A DNA stretch of 64,000 nucleotides from CADEED01 sp036677145 (GCA_036677145.1 JAKFFF010000091.1:1-64000), one strand, 5' to 3'. Positions 44,672 through 53,677 are shown, numbered from the stretch's first letter. Program-made: numbers and translations. The notes: generated by a model not told the origin, from the letters alone.

Positions 44672-45854
44672 TGCTGTCATCGTTTCCACGGCGCGCACCG
44701 CGTTGGCGAAGTCCTGGCGTGGCGCGTTCAATCTCACGCACGGCGCCACGCTCGGCGGCCATGTGGTCAAGGCCGCCATCGAACGCGCCGGCATCGAACC
44801 GGCCAGCGTCGAAGACGTCGTCATCGGATGCGCGAATCCCGAAGGCGCCACCGGATTCAACATCGCGCGCCAGATTGCCTTGCGCGCCGGCTGTCCCGTG
44901 ACGACCTCGGGTGTCACGGTGAATCGTTACTGCTCGTCGGGCTTGCAGACCATCGCGCTCGCGGCACAGCGGATCATGACGGGCGAGGGCGAGGTATACG
45001 TCGCGGGAGGTGTCGAGTCGATCTCCTGCGTGCAGAACGAGCACCTGAACATGTTCATGGCGAAGGAGGCCTGGCTCGCGGAAAAGAAACCCGAGATCTA
45101 CTGGACGATGTTGCAGACGGCGGAAACCGTCGCGAACCGCTACAAGATTCCACGTGAAGCGCAGGACCGTTACGGTGTGCAGAGCCAGCAACGCGCCGCC
45201 GCCGCGCTCGTGGCCGGCCGGTTCAAAGAGGAGATCGTGCCGATCGAAGTCGTGATGGGCACGGCCGACAAAGACACGGGGCGCCTCGGCACGCGCACCG
45301 TCACCGTTGCCGCGGATGAAGGTATCCGCGCGGATACAAACTACGAAGCCGTTTCGAAAATCCGGCCCGCCACGCCGGGTGGCCTGATCGCCGCGGGCAA
45401 TGCGAGTCAGTTTTCCGACGGCGCCTCGGCCTGCGTGGTGATGAGCGATCGCCGCGCTGAACAATTGGGGCTGAAGCCTCTTGGCATCTTTCGCGGCTTC
45501 GCCGTCGCGGGCTGTGAGCCGGACGAGATGGGCATCGGGCCGGTGTTCGCGATTCCGAAACTGCTCGAGCGCGCCGGCAAATCGGTGGCCGACATCGATC
45601 TGTGGGAGCTCAACGAAGCCTTCGCGGTGCAGGTCATCTACTGCCGCGACAAACTCGGAATTCCCGACGACCGGCTCAACGTGAACGGTGGCGCGATTGC
45701 TGTCGGACACCCGTATGGCATGACGGGCTCGCGGCTGGTTGGTCACGCGTTGATCGAAGGAAGGCGGCGCGGCGCGAAACTCGCCGTCGTCACCATGTGT
45801 ATCGGCGGCGGCATGGGCGCCGCCGGTCTGTTCGAGATCATCGGAGGCTCCTGA
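44664..45854 (+). CDS. Acetyl-CoA acyltransferase (thiolase)
   Basis: 396 residues, GTG start at 44664 with AGGAG site, overlapping the previous gene by 8 bases. Nucleophilic Cys in VNRYCSSGLQT near 92, His in NEAFAVQ and GGAIAVGHPYGMTGSR near 345, second Cys in CIGGGMGAAG near 380. Cuts 3-ketoacyl-CoA with CoA to give acetyl-CoA: the last beta-oxidation step, in one operon with the bifunctional enzyme. Confidence 0.95.
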   Translation: MVDAVIVSTARTALAKSWRGAFNLTHGATLGGHVVKAAIERAGIEPASVEDVVIGCANPEGATGFNIARQIALRAGCPVTTSGVTVNRYCSSGLQTIALAAQRIMTGEGEVYVAGGVESISCVQNEHLNMFMAKEAWLAEKKPEIYWTMLQTAETVANRYKIPREAQDRYGVQSQQRAAAALVAGRFKEEIVPIEVVMGTADKDTGRLGTRTVTVAADEGIRADTNYEAVSKIRPATPGGLIAAGNASQFSDGASACVVMSDRRAEQLGLKPLGIFRGFAVAGCEPDEMGIGPVFAIPKLLERAGKSVADIDLWELNEAFAVQVIYCRDKLGIPDDRLNVNGGAIAVGHPYGMTGSRLVGHALIEGRRRGAKLAVVTMCIGGGMGAAGLFEIIGGS

Positions 45855-46585
45855 TGTTGCGAAACCTGATCGCGCTCGTCATCGCGCTGGCGCTCGGCGC
45901 CGCGGGGTACGCCTTGTGGATTCGCAAGGATGCCGAGGAAAGCCCGCTCAATGTGATGGTCACGCAGATGCGCACGCGCGCGATCATCGAACACGAGCGC
46001 GAAGTCACCGTCTGGTATCGCGCCTGCCCGGAAGTGTCGGGCGTGAATCCGAAGGTGATGGTCATCTGGCCGGCCAAGCTCAACTACGAGCTCGACCTGG
46101 CGGAGACCAAAATTTCGCTGGGTGCGGATGGCGTTTTGCGGGTCAGCACGCCGCCGATCCGCCCCGATGATCCGTCCGTACCCTCGGATGTGGGCGAATA
46201 CCTCGCGCAGACATCTTTCTGGACGCTCGACAGCGAGCAGGCGATCGTCATGCGGGAAATGCAGAAAGCGACGCCGATGGCGCGTCACCTGACCGCTTAC
46301 TTTCTGCGCAACGACGTGGGGTTGAGCGAACACTTCAAGGAAGAACTCGAAACCTATCTGCGCGGCATCGCCGGCGCGCTCGGCGTGCGGGTCACTGGCG
46401 TCGAGATCGAAATACCGCAGGTGGAAGTGAAGATCCCGATGCGCCCCGAGATCACGCTGTGTGAAGGTTCTGTTGCGCTTGCCAACGGGCTTGCATTCGC
46501 ACGCCGCCAGGCGGATGGCAGCGTGATCGGCATCTATACGAAGAGGCCTTTGCCTCCGAAAGACGCGCCCGCACCCGTGCATTGA
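45854..46585 (+). CDS. Membrane-anchored DUF4230-like protein
   Basis: 243 residues. One base overlap with the thiolase stop (TGATG). One N-terminal helix (LRNLIALVIALALGAAGYALW), then a domain with EHEREVTVWYRACPEV...VMVIWPAKLNYELDLAETKISLGADGVLRVSTPPI and a later EMQKATPMARHL helix. This resembles DUF4230 proteins; no catalytic motif is known. Function unknown, location likely periplasmic face of the inner membrane. Confidence 0.75.
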   Translation: MLRNLIALVIALALGAAGYALWIRKDAEESPLNVMVTQMRTRAIIEHEREVTVWYRACPEVSGVNPKVMVIWPAKLNYELDLAETKISLGADGVLRVSTPPIRPDDPSVPSDVGEYLAQTSFWTLDSEQAIVMREMQKATPMARHLTAYFLRNDVGLSEHFKEELETYLRGIAGALGVRVTGVEIEIPQVEVKIPMRPEITLCEGSVALANGLAFARRQADGSVIGIYTKRPLPPKDAPAPVH

Positions 46586-46665
46586 GCGCCGGGGCGAGCG
46601 CTCGCCGAGTGGTAGTTGGACTATGATCGTCGCCCCGTCCTGTCCCACTCAGCGGAGATCCATAT

Positions 46666-47679
46666 ATGGAAGCTGTCGAAGTGCGCGGCCGATTTGTCTG
46701 GCATGAATTGATGACGCGTGACGTGCCGGGTGCCCGGAAGTTCTACGCCAAAGTCGTGGGCTGGAATCCGCAGCCCTGGGCAGCCGATCCCAACTACACC
46801 GTCTGTCTGTCTCAGACGGGACCGACCGCGGGAATTTTCGCCATCACCGAAGATTTTCCGGCAGAAATGCCGGCGCACTGGGTGAATTACATCGGTACAC
46901 GCGACGTCGACGGCACCGTCGCGGCGGTCGTGCGGGCCGGTGGTTCGATCGTCAAGGAAGCCGAAGACATCAAGGGCGCCGGCCGGTACGCCGTGCTCAA
47001 GGATCCGCAAGGCGCGGTGTTTGCGATTCTCGACCCCGAAAATTCCCGCGCGGACGAAGCCATCGTGCCCATCGGCACGTTTTCCTGGCACGAACTCGCG
47101 ACCAGCGACCACGAAGCGGCGTTTGCGTTCTACAGCAGTTTGTTCGGCTGGGATGCGATCGAACGCATGGATATGGGAGCCCTGGGGACGTACCTGATTT
47201 TTGGCTGGAACGGCGTACGGCGCGGCGGCATCTACAACAAGCCGGCCGAAATGCCCGCGCCGCCAAACTGGCTGCCCTACATTCGCGTGCCGGATGCGGA
47301 CACCGTATTCGAAACCGCGACCGGCAGCGGCGCGCGAACCCTGAACGCACCCATGGATGTGCCGGGCGGCGACCGCATCGCTTCGTTCTTCGATCCGACG
47401 GGCGCCGCGTGCGCGATTCATTCGATGCCCAAGGCATCGCGGGAAGCGCAGCCCAAGGCCAAGCCCAGTCCGAAGTCCAAGGCCAAGCCCAAAGCCAGGG
47501 TCAAAGCTGCAGCCAAGCCCAAGGCGATGCCGAAGAAAAAGAAGGCTGCGAAGAAACCTGCGCCCGGAAAGAAGGTCATGAAGAAGTCCACCCCGAAACG
47601 AAAGAAGTCGGCGGCAAGGAAGGTCGCGCCGAAGAAGTCGCGCGCGGTGAAGAGAAAGTCAGTCAGGAGAAAAAAGTAA
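46666..47679 (+). CDS. Double VOC-domain protein with histone H1-like tail
   Basis: 337 residues, GCGGAG site before the ATG. Two vicinal-oxygen-chelate domains (about 8-125 and 135-255): FVWHELMTRDVPGARKFYAKV...GRYAVLKDPQGAVFAILDP and FSWHELATSDHEAAFAFYSSLFG...IASFFDPTGAACAIH, each with His/Glu-type metal positions partly kept. From about 258 to the end is an 80-residue low-complexity tail made mostly of Lys, Ala, Pro, Arg and Ser, like histone H1 or AlgP. The tail would bind nucleic acid or another polyanion; that is inference. Stop and next start share TAATG. Confidence 0.85.
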   Translation: MEAVEVRGRFVWHELMTRDVPGARKFYAKVVGWNPQPWAADPNYTVCLSQTGPTAGIFAITEDFPAEMPAHWVNYIGTRDVDGTVAAVVRAGGSIVKEAEDIKGAGRYAVLKDPQGAVFAILDPENSRADEAIVPIGTFSWHELATSDHEAAFAFYSSLFGWDAIERMDMGALGTYLIFGWNGVRRGGIYNKPAEMPAPPNWLPYIRVPDADTVFETATGSGARTLNAPMDVPGGDRIASFFDPTGAACAIHSMPKASREAQPKAKPSPKSKAKPKARVKAAAKPKAMPKKKKAAKKPAPGKKVMKKSTPKRKKSAARKVAPKKSRAVKRKSVRRKK

Positions 47680-48653
47680 TGGCAGGACGCAGAAACGTCA
47701 TCAAGGCCGGACTCGCCGCGATCGCGGGTGCGCAAATCGCAGGCGTATGGGCCGCCGACAAATCGAAAGACAAGTCGAAGGACCGGCCGCGGCCGGCGCC
47801 GGCCGGTCCACTCATGACCAAGACGGTACCGTCCACGGGCGAGCGGCTCGCCGCGGTCGGTGTAGGCACCAACAACTACAGCCCGACGACGCCGGACGAG
47901 CGCGCCGCCAGGCGCGAAGTACTCGCGGGTCTCACCGCGGCGGGCGCATCCGTGATCGACACGGCTCCTGGTTATCGTGACTCCGAGGAAGTCATCGGCT
48001 CACTGCTCGCCGAGATCGGCAATCGCAAACAGGCCTTCATCGCGACCAAGGTCACGGCGCCCGAGGGCAGCCTGGACAAGGGTGTCGCGATGCTCGAAGA
48101 GTCGTTCCGGCGGCTCAAGACCGACGTACTCGACCTGGTGCAGATCCACAGCCTGAACGGCGTGGATGTGCTGTTTCCGCACCTGTTCGATTTGAAGGCT
48201 AAACGCCGGATCCGCTACGTCGGCATCACGACATCGAGCGGCAACCAGCACGCGCAGATGGTCGAGATCATCAAGTCGCAGCCGATCGATTTCATCCAGG
48301 TGGACTACTCGCTCGCGAATCGTGCCGCGGCGGAAACGGTATTGCCGGCGGCGCTCGAGAAGAAAGTTGGCGTGTTGATCAACCTGCCGTTCGGCGGGCG
48401 TCGCGACGGCAACCTGTTCTCACGAGTCCGCGGGAAAGATCTGCCGGAATGGGCACCGCAGATCGATGTGTCGAGCTGGGGACAGCTGTTCCTCAAATAC
48501 GTGGTGTCACATCCGGCCGTGACCGTGGCGATTCCGGGCATGACCCGTATCAGTCATCTCGAAGACAACCTCGGCGCATTGCGCGGACGCATGCCCGATG
48601 CGGCGATGCGCGCGCGCATGGAGAAGTACTGGGATCAGAATCTCGACGCCTGA
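47679..48653 (+). CDS. Tat-exported aldo/keto reductase
   Basis: 324 residues. Twin-arginine signal MAGRRNVIKAGLAAIAGAQIAGVWA, a Lys-rich linker, then an AKR barrel: GVGTNNYSP, DTAPGYRDSEEVIGSLLAE (catalytic Asp/Tyr), ATKVTAPEGSLDKG, LVQIHSLNG (His), RYVGITTSSGNQH and the NADPH-side PGMTRISHLEDNLGAL. Tat export suggests it folds with its cofactor in the cytoplasm before export. Coupled to the VOC gene by a 1-base overlap. Confidence 0.9.
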   Translation: MAGRRNVIKAGLAAIAGAQIAGVWAADKSKDKSKDRPRPAPAGPLMTKTVPSTGERLAAVGVGTNNYSPTTPDERAARREVLAGLTAAGASVIDTAPGYRDSEEVIGSLLAEIGNRKQAFIATKVTAPEGSLDKGVAMLEESFRRLKTDVLDLVQIHSLNGVDVLFPHLFDLKAKRRIRYVGITTSSGNQHAQMVEIIKSQPIDFIQVDYSLANRAAAETVLPAALEKKVGVLINLPFGGRRDGNLFSRVRGKDLPEWAPQIDVSSWGQLFLKYVVSHPAVTVAIPGMTRISHLEDNLGALRGRMPDAAMRARMEKYWDQNLDA

Positions 48654-48690
48654 GCGAGAGCGGGGCAGGGATGCCCGGCCACAAAAACAA

Positions 48691-48724
48691 ACGCCCGCGA
48701 AGCGCAAGCCTCGCGGGCGTTTTT
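48691..48724. terminator. bidirectional intrinsic terminator
   Basis: Perfect 10-bp stem ACGCCCGCGA / TCGCGGGCGT, 10-base loop, then TTTTT on the plus strand and a T-rich run on the minus strand (CGTTTGTTTTT). It ends the AKR gene and the convergent ThuA gene. Confidence 0.88.
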
Positions 48725-48737
48725 CATTCGGGCCTGA

Positions 48738-49493
48738 CTACTTGCCGACGGCCCAGGTGAGTCCGCCGGTCAGCAACGAGATCATGTAAGGCTCGGAATA
48801 CGACTCGGGCTGATGGCCGAGTCCGCTGTAGAACACGCGGCCGCCGCCGAAGTTGTGATACCAGACGACGGGGTTCGGATTCACATCCGGCTGCCCATCA
48901 CCGATCGTCGCGGGATCGACCGTGACCAGCACGTGCATCAGCGGATTGAAGTCCTTGTAGTAATACCACTCGTCATTGCGTGTGATGTTCTTCGGTAGTT
49001 TGGCGGTCGCCGGATGTTTGGCATCGGCGACGGTCAGCGTTCCGGTCGGGGTGCCCTTCGGATGGCGTTCGAAATAGCCGCCGATCATCTGGCCGTACCA
49101 CGGCCAGTGGTAGTGAGAGTCCGCGGCGGCATGCAGCGCGACGATGCCCTTGCCGGCCTTGAGGAATCCCTGCAGCGCTTCGCGCTTCTCGCCGGTGAAC
49201 CACTCGGATTCCGGCTTCTTCGGATCGGTGGAATTGCTCACCAGCACGAGCGCCTTGTACTTGGCGAGATTGTCCGCCGTGAATACGTTGGGGTCTTCGC
49301 TGGTGTCGACTGTGTAGCCGAGCTTCGCGCCGAGTGACTTCAGCGATTCGACCGCGGCGGGAATCGATTCGTGGCGATAACCCGTGCTGCCCGAATAGAC
49401 CAGGATGCCGACCTTCTTGGCGGCGTAGCTGGGCAGGGCGGCGAACACTCCGAGCGTGCAGGCGAGTAACGCAATCAACCGGCGAGATTTCAT
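48738..49493 (-). CDS. Exported ThuA-domain protein
   Basis: 251 residues. Signal peptide MKSRRLIALLACTLGVFAALPSYA, then a ThuA (class I glutamine-amidotransferase-like) fold: KVGILVYSGSTGYRHESIP, ALVLVSNSTDP, GIVALHAAADSHYHWPWYGQMIGGYFERHP, NDEWYYYKDFNP, YHNFGGGRVFYSGLGHQPES. ThuA proteins act in trehalose and other disaccharide use (3-keto sugars). It follows the SMP-30 gene by 20 bases; both are exported, so they likely work on the same extracellular sugar or lactone. Confidence 0.9.
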   Translation of the reverse strand: MKSRRLIALLACTLGVFAALPSYAAKKVGILVYSGSTGYRHESIPAAVESLKSLGAKLGYTVDTSEDPNVFTADNLAKYKALVLVSNSTDPKKPESEWFTGEKREALQGFLKAGKGIVALHAAADSHYHWPWYGQMIGGYFERHPKGTPTGTLTVADAKHPATAKLPKNITRNDEWYYYKDFNPLMHVLVTVDPATIGDGQPDVNPNPVVWYHNFGGGRVFYSGLGHQPESYSEPYMISLLTGGLTWAVGK

Positions 49494-49513
49494 GAAGTCC
49501 CCTACGTGAAAAT

Positions 49514-50542
49514 TCAGTGCGCCACGGGCAGCGGCATGCCTTTGGTTCTTGTCCGCATGCGCAGCACGCGATGATTGGCGGTGATGAACAACGTCGCGCC
49601 GTCTTCTCCGAACGCGAGGTTCGAGGTGGGCACGCCGGTGAGTATGCGGCCCAGTAGTTTGCCGTCCGGTGCGTAGACGAGCACGCCGCCGGGACCGGTC
49701 GCGAACACATTGCCGTGCACGTCGATCTTGAGTCCATCGGGCACGCCGTCGCCTTCCTTGAGCAGGGCTTTCGAATCCGCGAACACGCGCCCTGCGCCCA
49801 GCGATCCGTCCGCATTCACGGGATACGCCTTCCAGAGCGGCGACGACGCGCGCGCATTCGCCACGTACAGTGTCTGGTAGTCAGGCGAAAAGCCGAGGCC
49901 ATTCGGCGCCTCGAGATCCGTGGCCACGGCGGTGACCTTGCCGTCCTTGGCGACCCGGAACACCGCGTTGAACGGCAGTTCCTTGGTCGGATCGGCGAAC
50001 GTCTGCGGCAGGCCAAAGGGCGGATCCGTGAAATACAGATTGCCGTCGCGGTCGTAGACGAGATCGTTGGGGCTGTTGAATTTCTTGCCGTCGAAGTGCG
50101 TCGCTACCGGGATGAACTTGCGGTCGTCACCGAGCTGCGAGATGCGGCGGTCACCGTGCTGGCAGATCGTCAGGCGCCCGCTCAGGTCGAGCGTGAGTCC
50201 ATTGGAGCCGGGTTCGATGCCGGGGTAGGGAGTCGCGCCCGTATAACCACTGGGCTCGAGAAACCGTTTGGCGCCCTGTTCACGGGTCCATTGCCAGATG
50301 ACGTTCTTCTTCACGTCCGAGAACAGCAAGGTCGAGGACTTCGCGATCCAGATCGGGCCCTCGGACCAGGACAACCCGTCGGCCAGCATTTCCGCTGTGG
50401 TGCCCGGCGCGATCAACGCATCGAATCGTGAGTCGAGCGACTCCAGGCGTGCGTAGACGCCATCGGCAGCCGAAGCATTCACCAAAAACCCCCCAAGCAC
50501 GCCCGCCGCGAGCAACGCGGCCGGGCGCTGATACGTGCCCAT
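49514..50542 (-). CDS. Exported SMP-30/gluconolactonase-family protein
   Basis: 342 residues. Signal peptide (PAALLAAGVLGGFLVNASA), then a six-bladed propeller with the metal-site residues of lactonases: WSEGPIWIA (Glu), SPNDLVYDRDGNLYFTDPPFG (Asn and Asp), APNGLGFSPDYQTLYVANA (Asn) and PDGLKIDVHGNVFATGPGG (Asp). It should open a sugar lactone in the periplasm. First gene of the pair with ThuA; the divergent AT-rich promoter region lies upstream. Confidence 0.91.
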   Translation of the reverse strand: MGTYQRPAALLAAGVLGGFLVNASAADGVYARLESLDSRFDALIAPGTTAEMLADGLSWSEGPIWIAKSSTLLFSDVKKNVIWQWTREQGAKRFLEPSGYTGATPYPGIEPGSNGLTLDLSGRLTICQHGDRRISQLGDDRKFIPVATHFDGKKFNSPNDLVYDRDGNLYFTDPPFGLPQTFADPTKELPFNAVFRVAKDGKVTAVATDLEAPNGLGFSPDYQTLYVANARASSPLWKAYPVNADGSLGAGRVFADSKALLKEGDGVPDGLKIDVHGNVFATGPGGVLVYAPDGKLLGRILTGVPTSNLAFGEDGATLFITANHRVLRMRTRTKGMPLPVAH

Positions 50543-50615
50543 CGATTGGAACCCCTCACACGATGTGCGCGGAGAATGCGGGACGCCGCTGCCTCAGGCA
50601 ATACAGGTAATTGAC

Positions 50616-50631
50616 CATAATATACATTATG
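50616..50631. promoter_or_regulatory. AT-rich palindrome in the SMP-30 / protease divergent region
   Basis: CATAAT-ATAC-ATTATG, perfect 6-bp arms, right after a TTGACC hexamer (50611-50616). It stands out in GC-rich DNA. It may be an operator for one or both directions; a -10 (TACTTA at 50634) for the plus strand is weak. Confidence 0.45.
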
Positions 50632-50685
50632 CGTACTTAGATCTGAGATGCCAGTCGGCGAAGCACCAGTCCCGTAAGTCGCACC

Positions 50686-50934
50686 ATGGCAAACATGATC
50701 CGACCTGCACTCGCGCTCTCGTACATTCTTTTCAGCACCTTGAGCGCCACCGCGCTCTCACGTCCGGCAACCACGGCCGAACGCGAACGCTGTGAAAAGC
50801 CCATCGAAGATCAGATCCGCCAAATCGAAGACCGCATGCGAACCGGCTATTCCGGAGTCGAAGGAAATTTCCTGAATGATCGTCTGCGCGAGCTCAAGGA
50901 GCGGCGCGCCAGGTGCCGCACCGTCGACAACTGA
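50686..50934 (+). CDS. Small exported protein
   Basis: 82 residues. Signal peptide MANMIRPALALSYILFSTLSATALS, then a short helical, highly charged region (ERERCEKPIEDQIRQIEDRMRTGYSG...LNDRLRELKERRARC) with two Cys that could pair. An internal ATG three codons later is an alternative start. 95 bases before the protease and on the same strand. No family recognised; it may be a small partner of the protease, which is speculation. Confidence 0.6.
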   Translation: MANMIRPALALSYILFSTLSATALSRPATTAERERCEKPIEDQIRQIEDRMRTGYSGVEGNFLNDRLRELKERRARCRTVDN

Positions 50935-51029
50935 AGCTCTTGGGCGATTGTCCGGGGAACCATTTCCCTGCAGGATCGCTACAGAATCGTATCTGCCAGC
51001 TTCAGGCGCGCGATTCAGAGGACCGGCCC

Positions 51030-53111
51030 ATGCACAAGCAACTTCTCGGTCTCGCCGTCCTGGGAGCCGTAGCCGCGCTCCAGATGGCCGCAAGTGCCGT
51101 TCCCGAACACAATCCAGTTGCCCATGAACCTCGTGCCATACAGGCCGAGACGCGGCTCGATGTCATCGTAAAGCTGCGCGCCGACAATTCTTCAGCCACG
51201 TTCTCCAAGCGTGCGACTGGCGCGGATCGCACGGCTGCGCTGGCCAAGCGTACGGGCCTCGATCTGACCCATAAACGGGATGTTTCGGATCTGATGATCG
51301 CGAGCCACATCGAGCTTGGTGATTCGAGCGCACCAGCGGTGCTCGAGCGACTGCGCAACGATCCCGCGGTGGAATTCGTGTCGATGGATCGCGTTCGATA
51401 TGCGCACAGCACGACACCGAATGACGCGTTGTTCGCCAATCAGTGGTATCTGCGCAATACGGAGATTGCCGCGGTCAACGCCTTCAACGCCTGGGACCGC
51501 GAGCTCGGATCCGCCGGCGTCGTCGTTGCGGTGCTCGACACGGGAGTCCTGTACGACCATCCGGACCTCGGCCGCGGTGACGCCGGCGGCAAGCTGCTCC
51601 CCGGGTACGATTTCGTCAGCGCCGATTTTCGTGTGAACGATGGCGACGGACGCGACGCGGATCCTTCCGATCCCGGTGACTGGGTCAATAGCGCCGACAA
51701 AACCGCACATGCGTCGCTCGCGAACTGCGACATCTCGGATAGTTCATGGCACGGCACACGAGTGGCCGGCATGATCGCCGCGCTGTCCAACAACTCGGTG
51801 GGCATCGCCGGGTTGAGCTGGAATTCGTACATCCTGCCGGTACGCGTGCTCGGCAAATGCGGTGGCTCCGACAGCGATATCCTGGCCGGCATGCGCTGGG
51901 CCGCGGGGCTCTCGACGCCCGGAGCACCCGTGAATCCGACGCCCGCCCGCATCCTCAACCTGAGCTTGGGTTCCGAGGGCATCTGCGAGGAGAGCTACCG
52001 CGCCGTCATCGATGAACTGACTTCGCGAAAAGTGCTGGTGGTCGTCTCGGCCGGTAACGAAGGCACCGTCGTTTCATCGCCGGGCAACTGCGCCGGAGTC
52101 GCCGCGGTGGCGGCCTTGCGGCACGCGGGCAGCAAGGTCGGATTCAGCAACCTGGGCAACGAAGTCACGCTCGGCGCTCCGGGCGGCAATTGCGTGAACA
52201 TCAATGGCGGCCCTTGCCTGTTCTCGCTCGACACCACTTCGAACGCCGGTTTGACGGTTCCGGCGGCGTTTACCTTCACGAACCAGGTCGACAGCAACCT
52301 CGGGACGAGTTTCTCGGCGCCGATCGTTTCCGGCATCGCGGCGCTCATGCTCTCCCGCAACAACAATCTTTCGACCTCACAATTGCTGGCGAGACTGCGC
52401 GAAGGCGCCCGTCCGTTTCCGACCTTGGTCGCCGATGACGCGACGGTAACGGCCTGCCACGTTCCGGTGAACAACCAGGATTTTCAACTCGTGCAATGTC
52501 TGTGCACGACCAGCACCTGCGGCGCCGGAATGGCCGACGCAGCCTCGTCGGTCGATGCGGCCGCACGGCCCATCGCCGCGATTGGCACCATCGCGAACGT
52601 CGCACCCGGCCAGAACGTCGCGCTGAACGCCACGGCCAGCGCAGCGGCCTGCGGCCGGACCTTGGCTTCGTATTCCTGGGTCGTGACCGCGCCAACGGTG
52701 AACCCGCCCGTTATCACCAACGCAAACACCGCGAACGCCATCGTGACCGCGCCGACAAGCGGCTCGATCGTCCTCCAGCTCACGGTGACCGACGATCAGA
52801 ACCGCAGTGATTCCGTGGAAATCATGGTCGAAACCGATCGCGTGCAGACCCCGGCGCCCAGGGAAGCGGGCACCACACCCTGCGCGACTCCCGTCGTTTC
52901 CGGCGTCACGCCGCGCGGTCCGGTCCAGGCCCCTCCTCCGACGCCGACCCCTCCTCCCGCTCCTGCTCCCACTCCGGATCCGCCCCGAACCAACCAGGGC
53001 GGCGGCGGTGGCGGAGGCTCCTTCGGATTTCCGCTCGTCATCTTGCTAGGCGGCATGGTCGCAGCAAGAACTCTGCGCGCGAGGCACGCACGTTTTTCCC
53101 GTTGCATTTGA
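51030..53111 (+). CDS. S8 subtilisin-family protease with GlyGly-CTERM-like tail
   Basis: 693 residues, AGAGGA site before ATG 51030. Signal peptide, I9-type prodomain (about 45-125), then catalytic triad Asp170 (VLDTGV), His241 (SWHGTRVAG) and Ser427 (GTSFSAP), with oxyanion Asn343. Six or more Cys. After about 500 come a PKD/Ig-like beta domain, a Pro-rich linker (PPPTPTPPPAPAPTPDPP), a run of seven Gly, a hydrophobic helix (FGFPLVILLGGMVAA) and a basic end (RTLRARHARFSR). Gly-run, helix, Arg is the GlyGly-CTERM plan processed by rhombosortase; no rhombosortase gene is seen here. Confidence 0.93.
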   Translation: MHKQLLGLAVLGAVAALQMAASAVPEHNPVAHEPRAIQAETRLDVIVKLRADNSSATFSKRATGADRTAALAKRTGLDLTHKRDVSDLMIASHIELGDSSAPAVLERLRNDPAVEFVSMDRVRYAHSTTPNDALFANQWYLRNTEIAAVNAFNAWDRELGSAGVVVAVLDTGVLYDHPDLGRGDAGGKLLPGYDFVSADFRVNDGDGRDADPSDPGDWVNSADKTAHASLANCDISDSSWHGTRVAGMIAALSNNSVGIAGLSWNSYILPVRVLGKCGGSDSDILAGMRWAAGLSTPGAPVNPTPARILNLSLGSEGICEESYRAVIDELTSRKVLVVVSAGNEGTVVSSPGNCAGVAAVAALRHAGSKVGFSNLGNEVTLGAPGGNCVNINGGPCLFSLDTTSNAGLTVPAAFTFTNQVDSNLGTSFSAPIVSGIAALMLSRNNNLSTSQLLARLREGARPFPTLVADDATVTACHVPVNNQDFQLVQCLCTTSTCGAGMADAASSVDAAARPIAAIGTIANVAPGQNVALNATASAAACGRTLASYSWVVTAPTVNPPVITNANTANAIVTAPTSGSIVLQLTVTDDQNRSDSVEIMVETDRVQTPAPREAGTTPCATPVVSGVTPRGPVQAPPPTPTPPPAPAPTPDPPRTNQGGGGGGGSFGFPLVILLGGMVAARTLRARHARFSRCI

Positions 53112-53129
53112 CATGTGCCGCGCTATATT
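53102..53129 (+). promoter_or_regulatory. possible promoter of the 53249 gene
   Basis: TTGCAT (53102-53107), 16 bases, TATATT (53124-53129). About 120 bases upstream of the gene, overlapping the end of the protease gene. The nearby TTGACA (53108) is only 10 bases from the -10. Confidence 0.35.
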
Positions 53130-53248
53130 TGAGGCGTACGCCATTGACGGATCAGGGTCTCCGTTACAACAACAACTAAAGGCGTTACGTCAGGTTTGCG
53201 GCGCAGAGAGGGACTCACCCGCCATTCCGGACCTAACGAAAGCAGCAC

Positions 53249-53611
53249 ATGTCGCGCGTTTACGATCGGCTCGAATCGGCCACGTTATTGCTCGCCCGCG
53301 GTGGCAGCATCAAGGAACGACTCGATGGCGCCTGGCGCCAGTATCTCGCGCACCTGGAACTCGATGACGTTCCTCGCGAAGTGCGCACACAGTTCCGCGA
53401 ACTCGTGGCTGCCATTCACCGTGAGCGTCCGTTGCGTGGTGAAGACGCCGTGCGCGCGACGATCCGCAAGATGTCGAACGAGGAAGCCGAAGGACACGCC
53501 GCGAACATCGTGCGCATGTTCTGCCGCCTGACCCGCCAGCAGGAGCTCGAATTGCCGCTGCCCGCCTCGAATGGCGGAGCCGTCGTGCAGTTGTTCGCAG
53601 CGGAAGGTTGA
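53249..53611 (+). CDS. Small conserved-looking protein, unknown function
   Basis: 120 residues, no signal peptide or membrane helix. Mostly helical: VYDRLESATLLLARGGSIKERLDGAWRQYL, REVRTQFRELVAAIH, EDAVRATIRKMSNEEAEGHAANIVRMFCRL. The ATG is preceded by AACGAAAG but no strong site. The codon usage is normal for the window, which supports a real gene. No family recognised. Confidence 0.6.
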   Translation: MSRVYDRLESATLLLARGGSIKERLDGAWRQYLAHLELDDVPREVRTQFRELVAAIHRERPLRGEDAVRATIRKMSNEEAEGHAANIVRMFCRLTRQQELELPLPASNGGAVVQLFAAEG

Positions 53612-53677
53612 GGTTGGAGTGTGACCTGGCGTTGATGCGCGCCAGCCGCGATCGGACCGCTAGTTAGACCGAAGCTG

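Noticed and set aside
46593..46606. GGCGAGCGCTCGCC palindrome before the VOC gene
   Set aside because: A perfect palindrome without loop space cannot form a stable hairpin terminator, and no second copy is seen to argue for an operator.
53108..53129. TTGACA plus TATATT as a promoter
   Set aside because: The spacing is only 10 bases; TTGCAT with 16 bases is the better reading and is itself weak.
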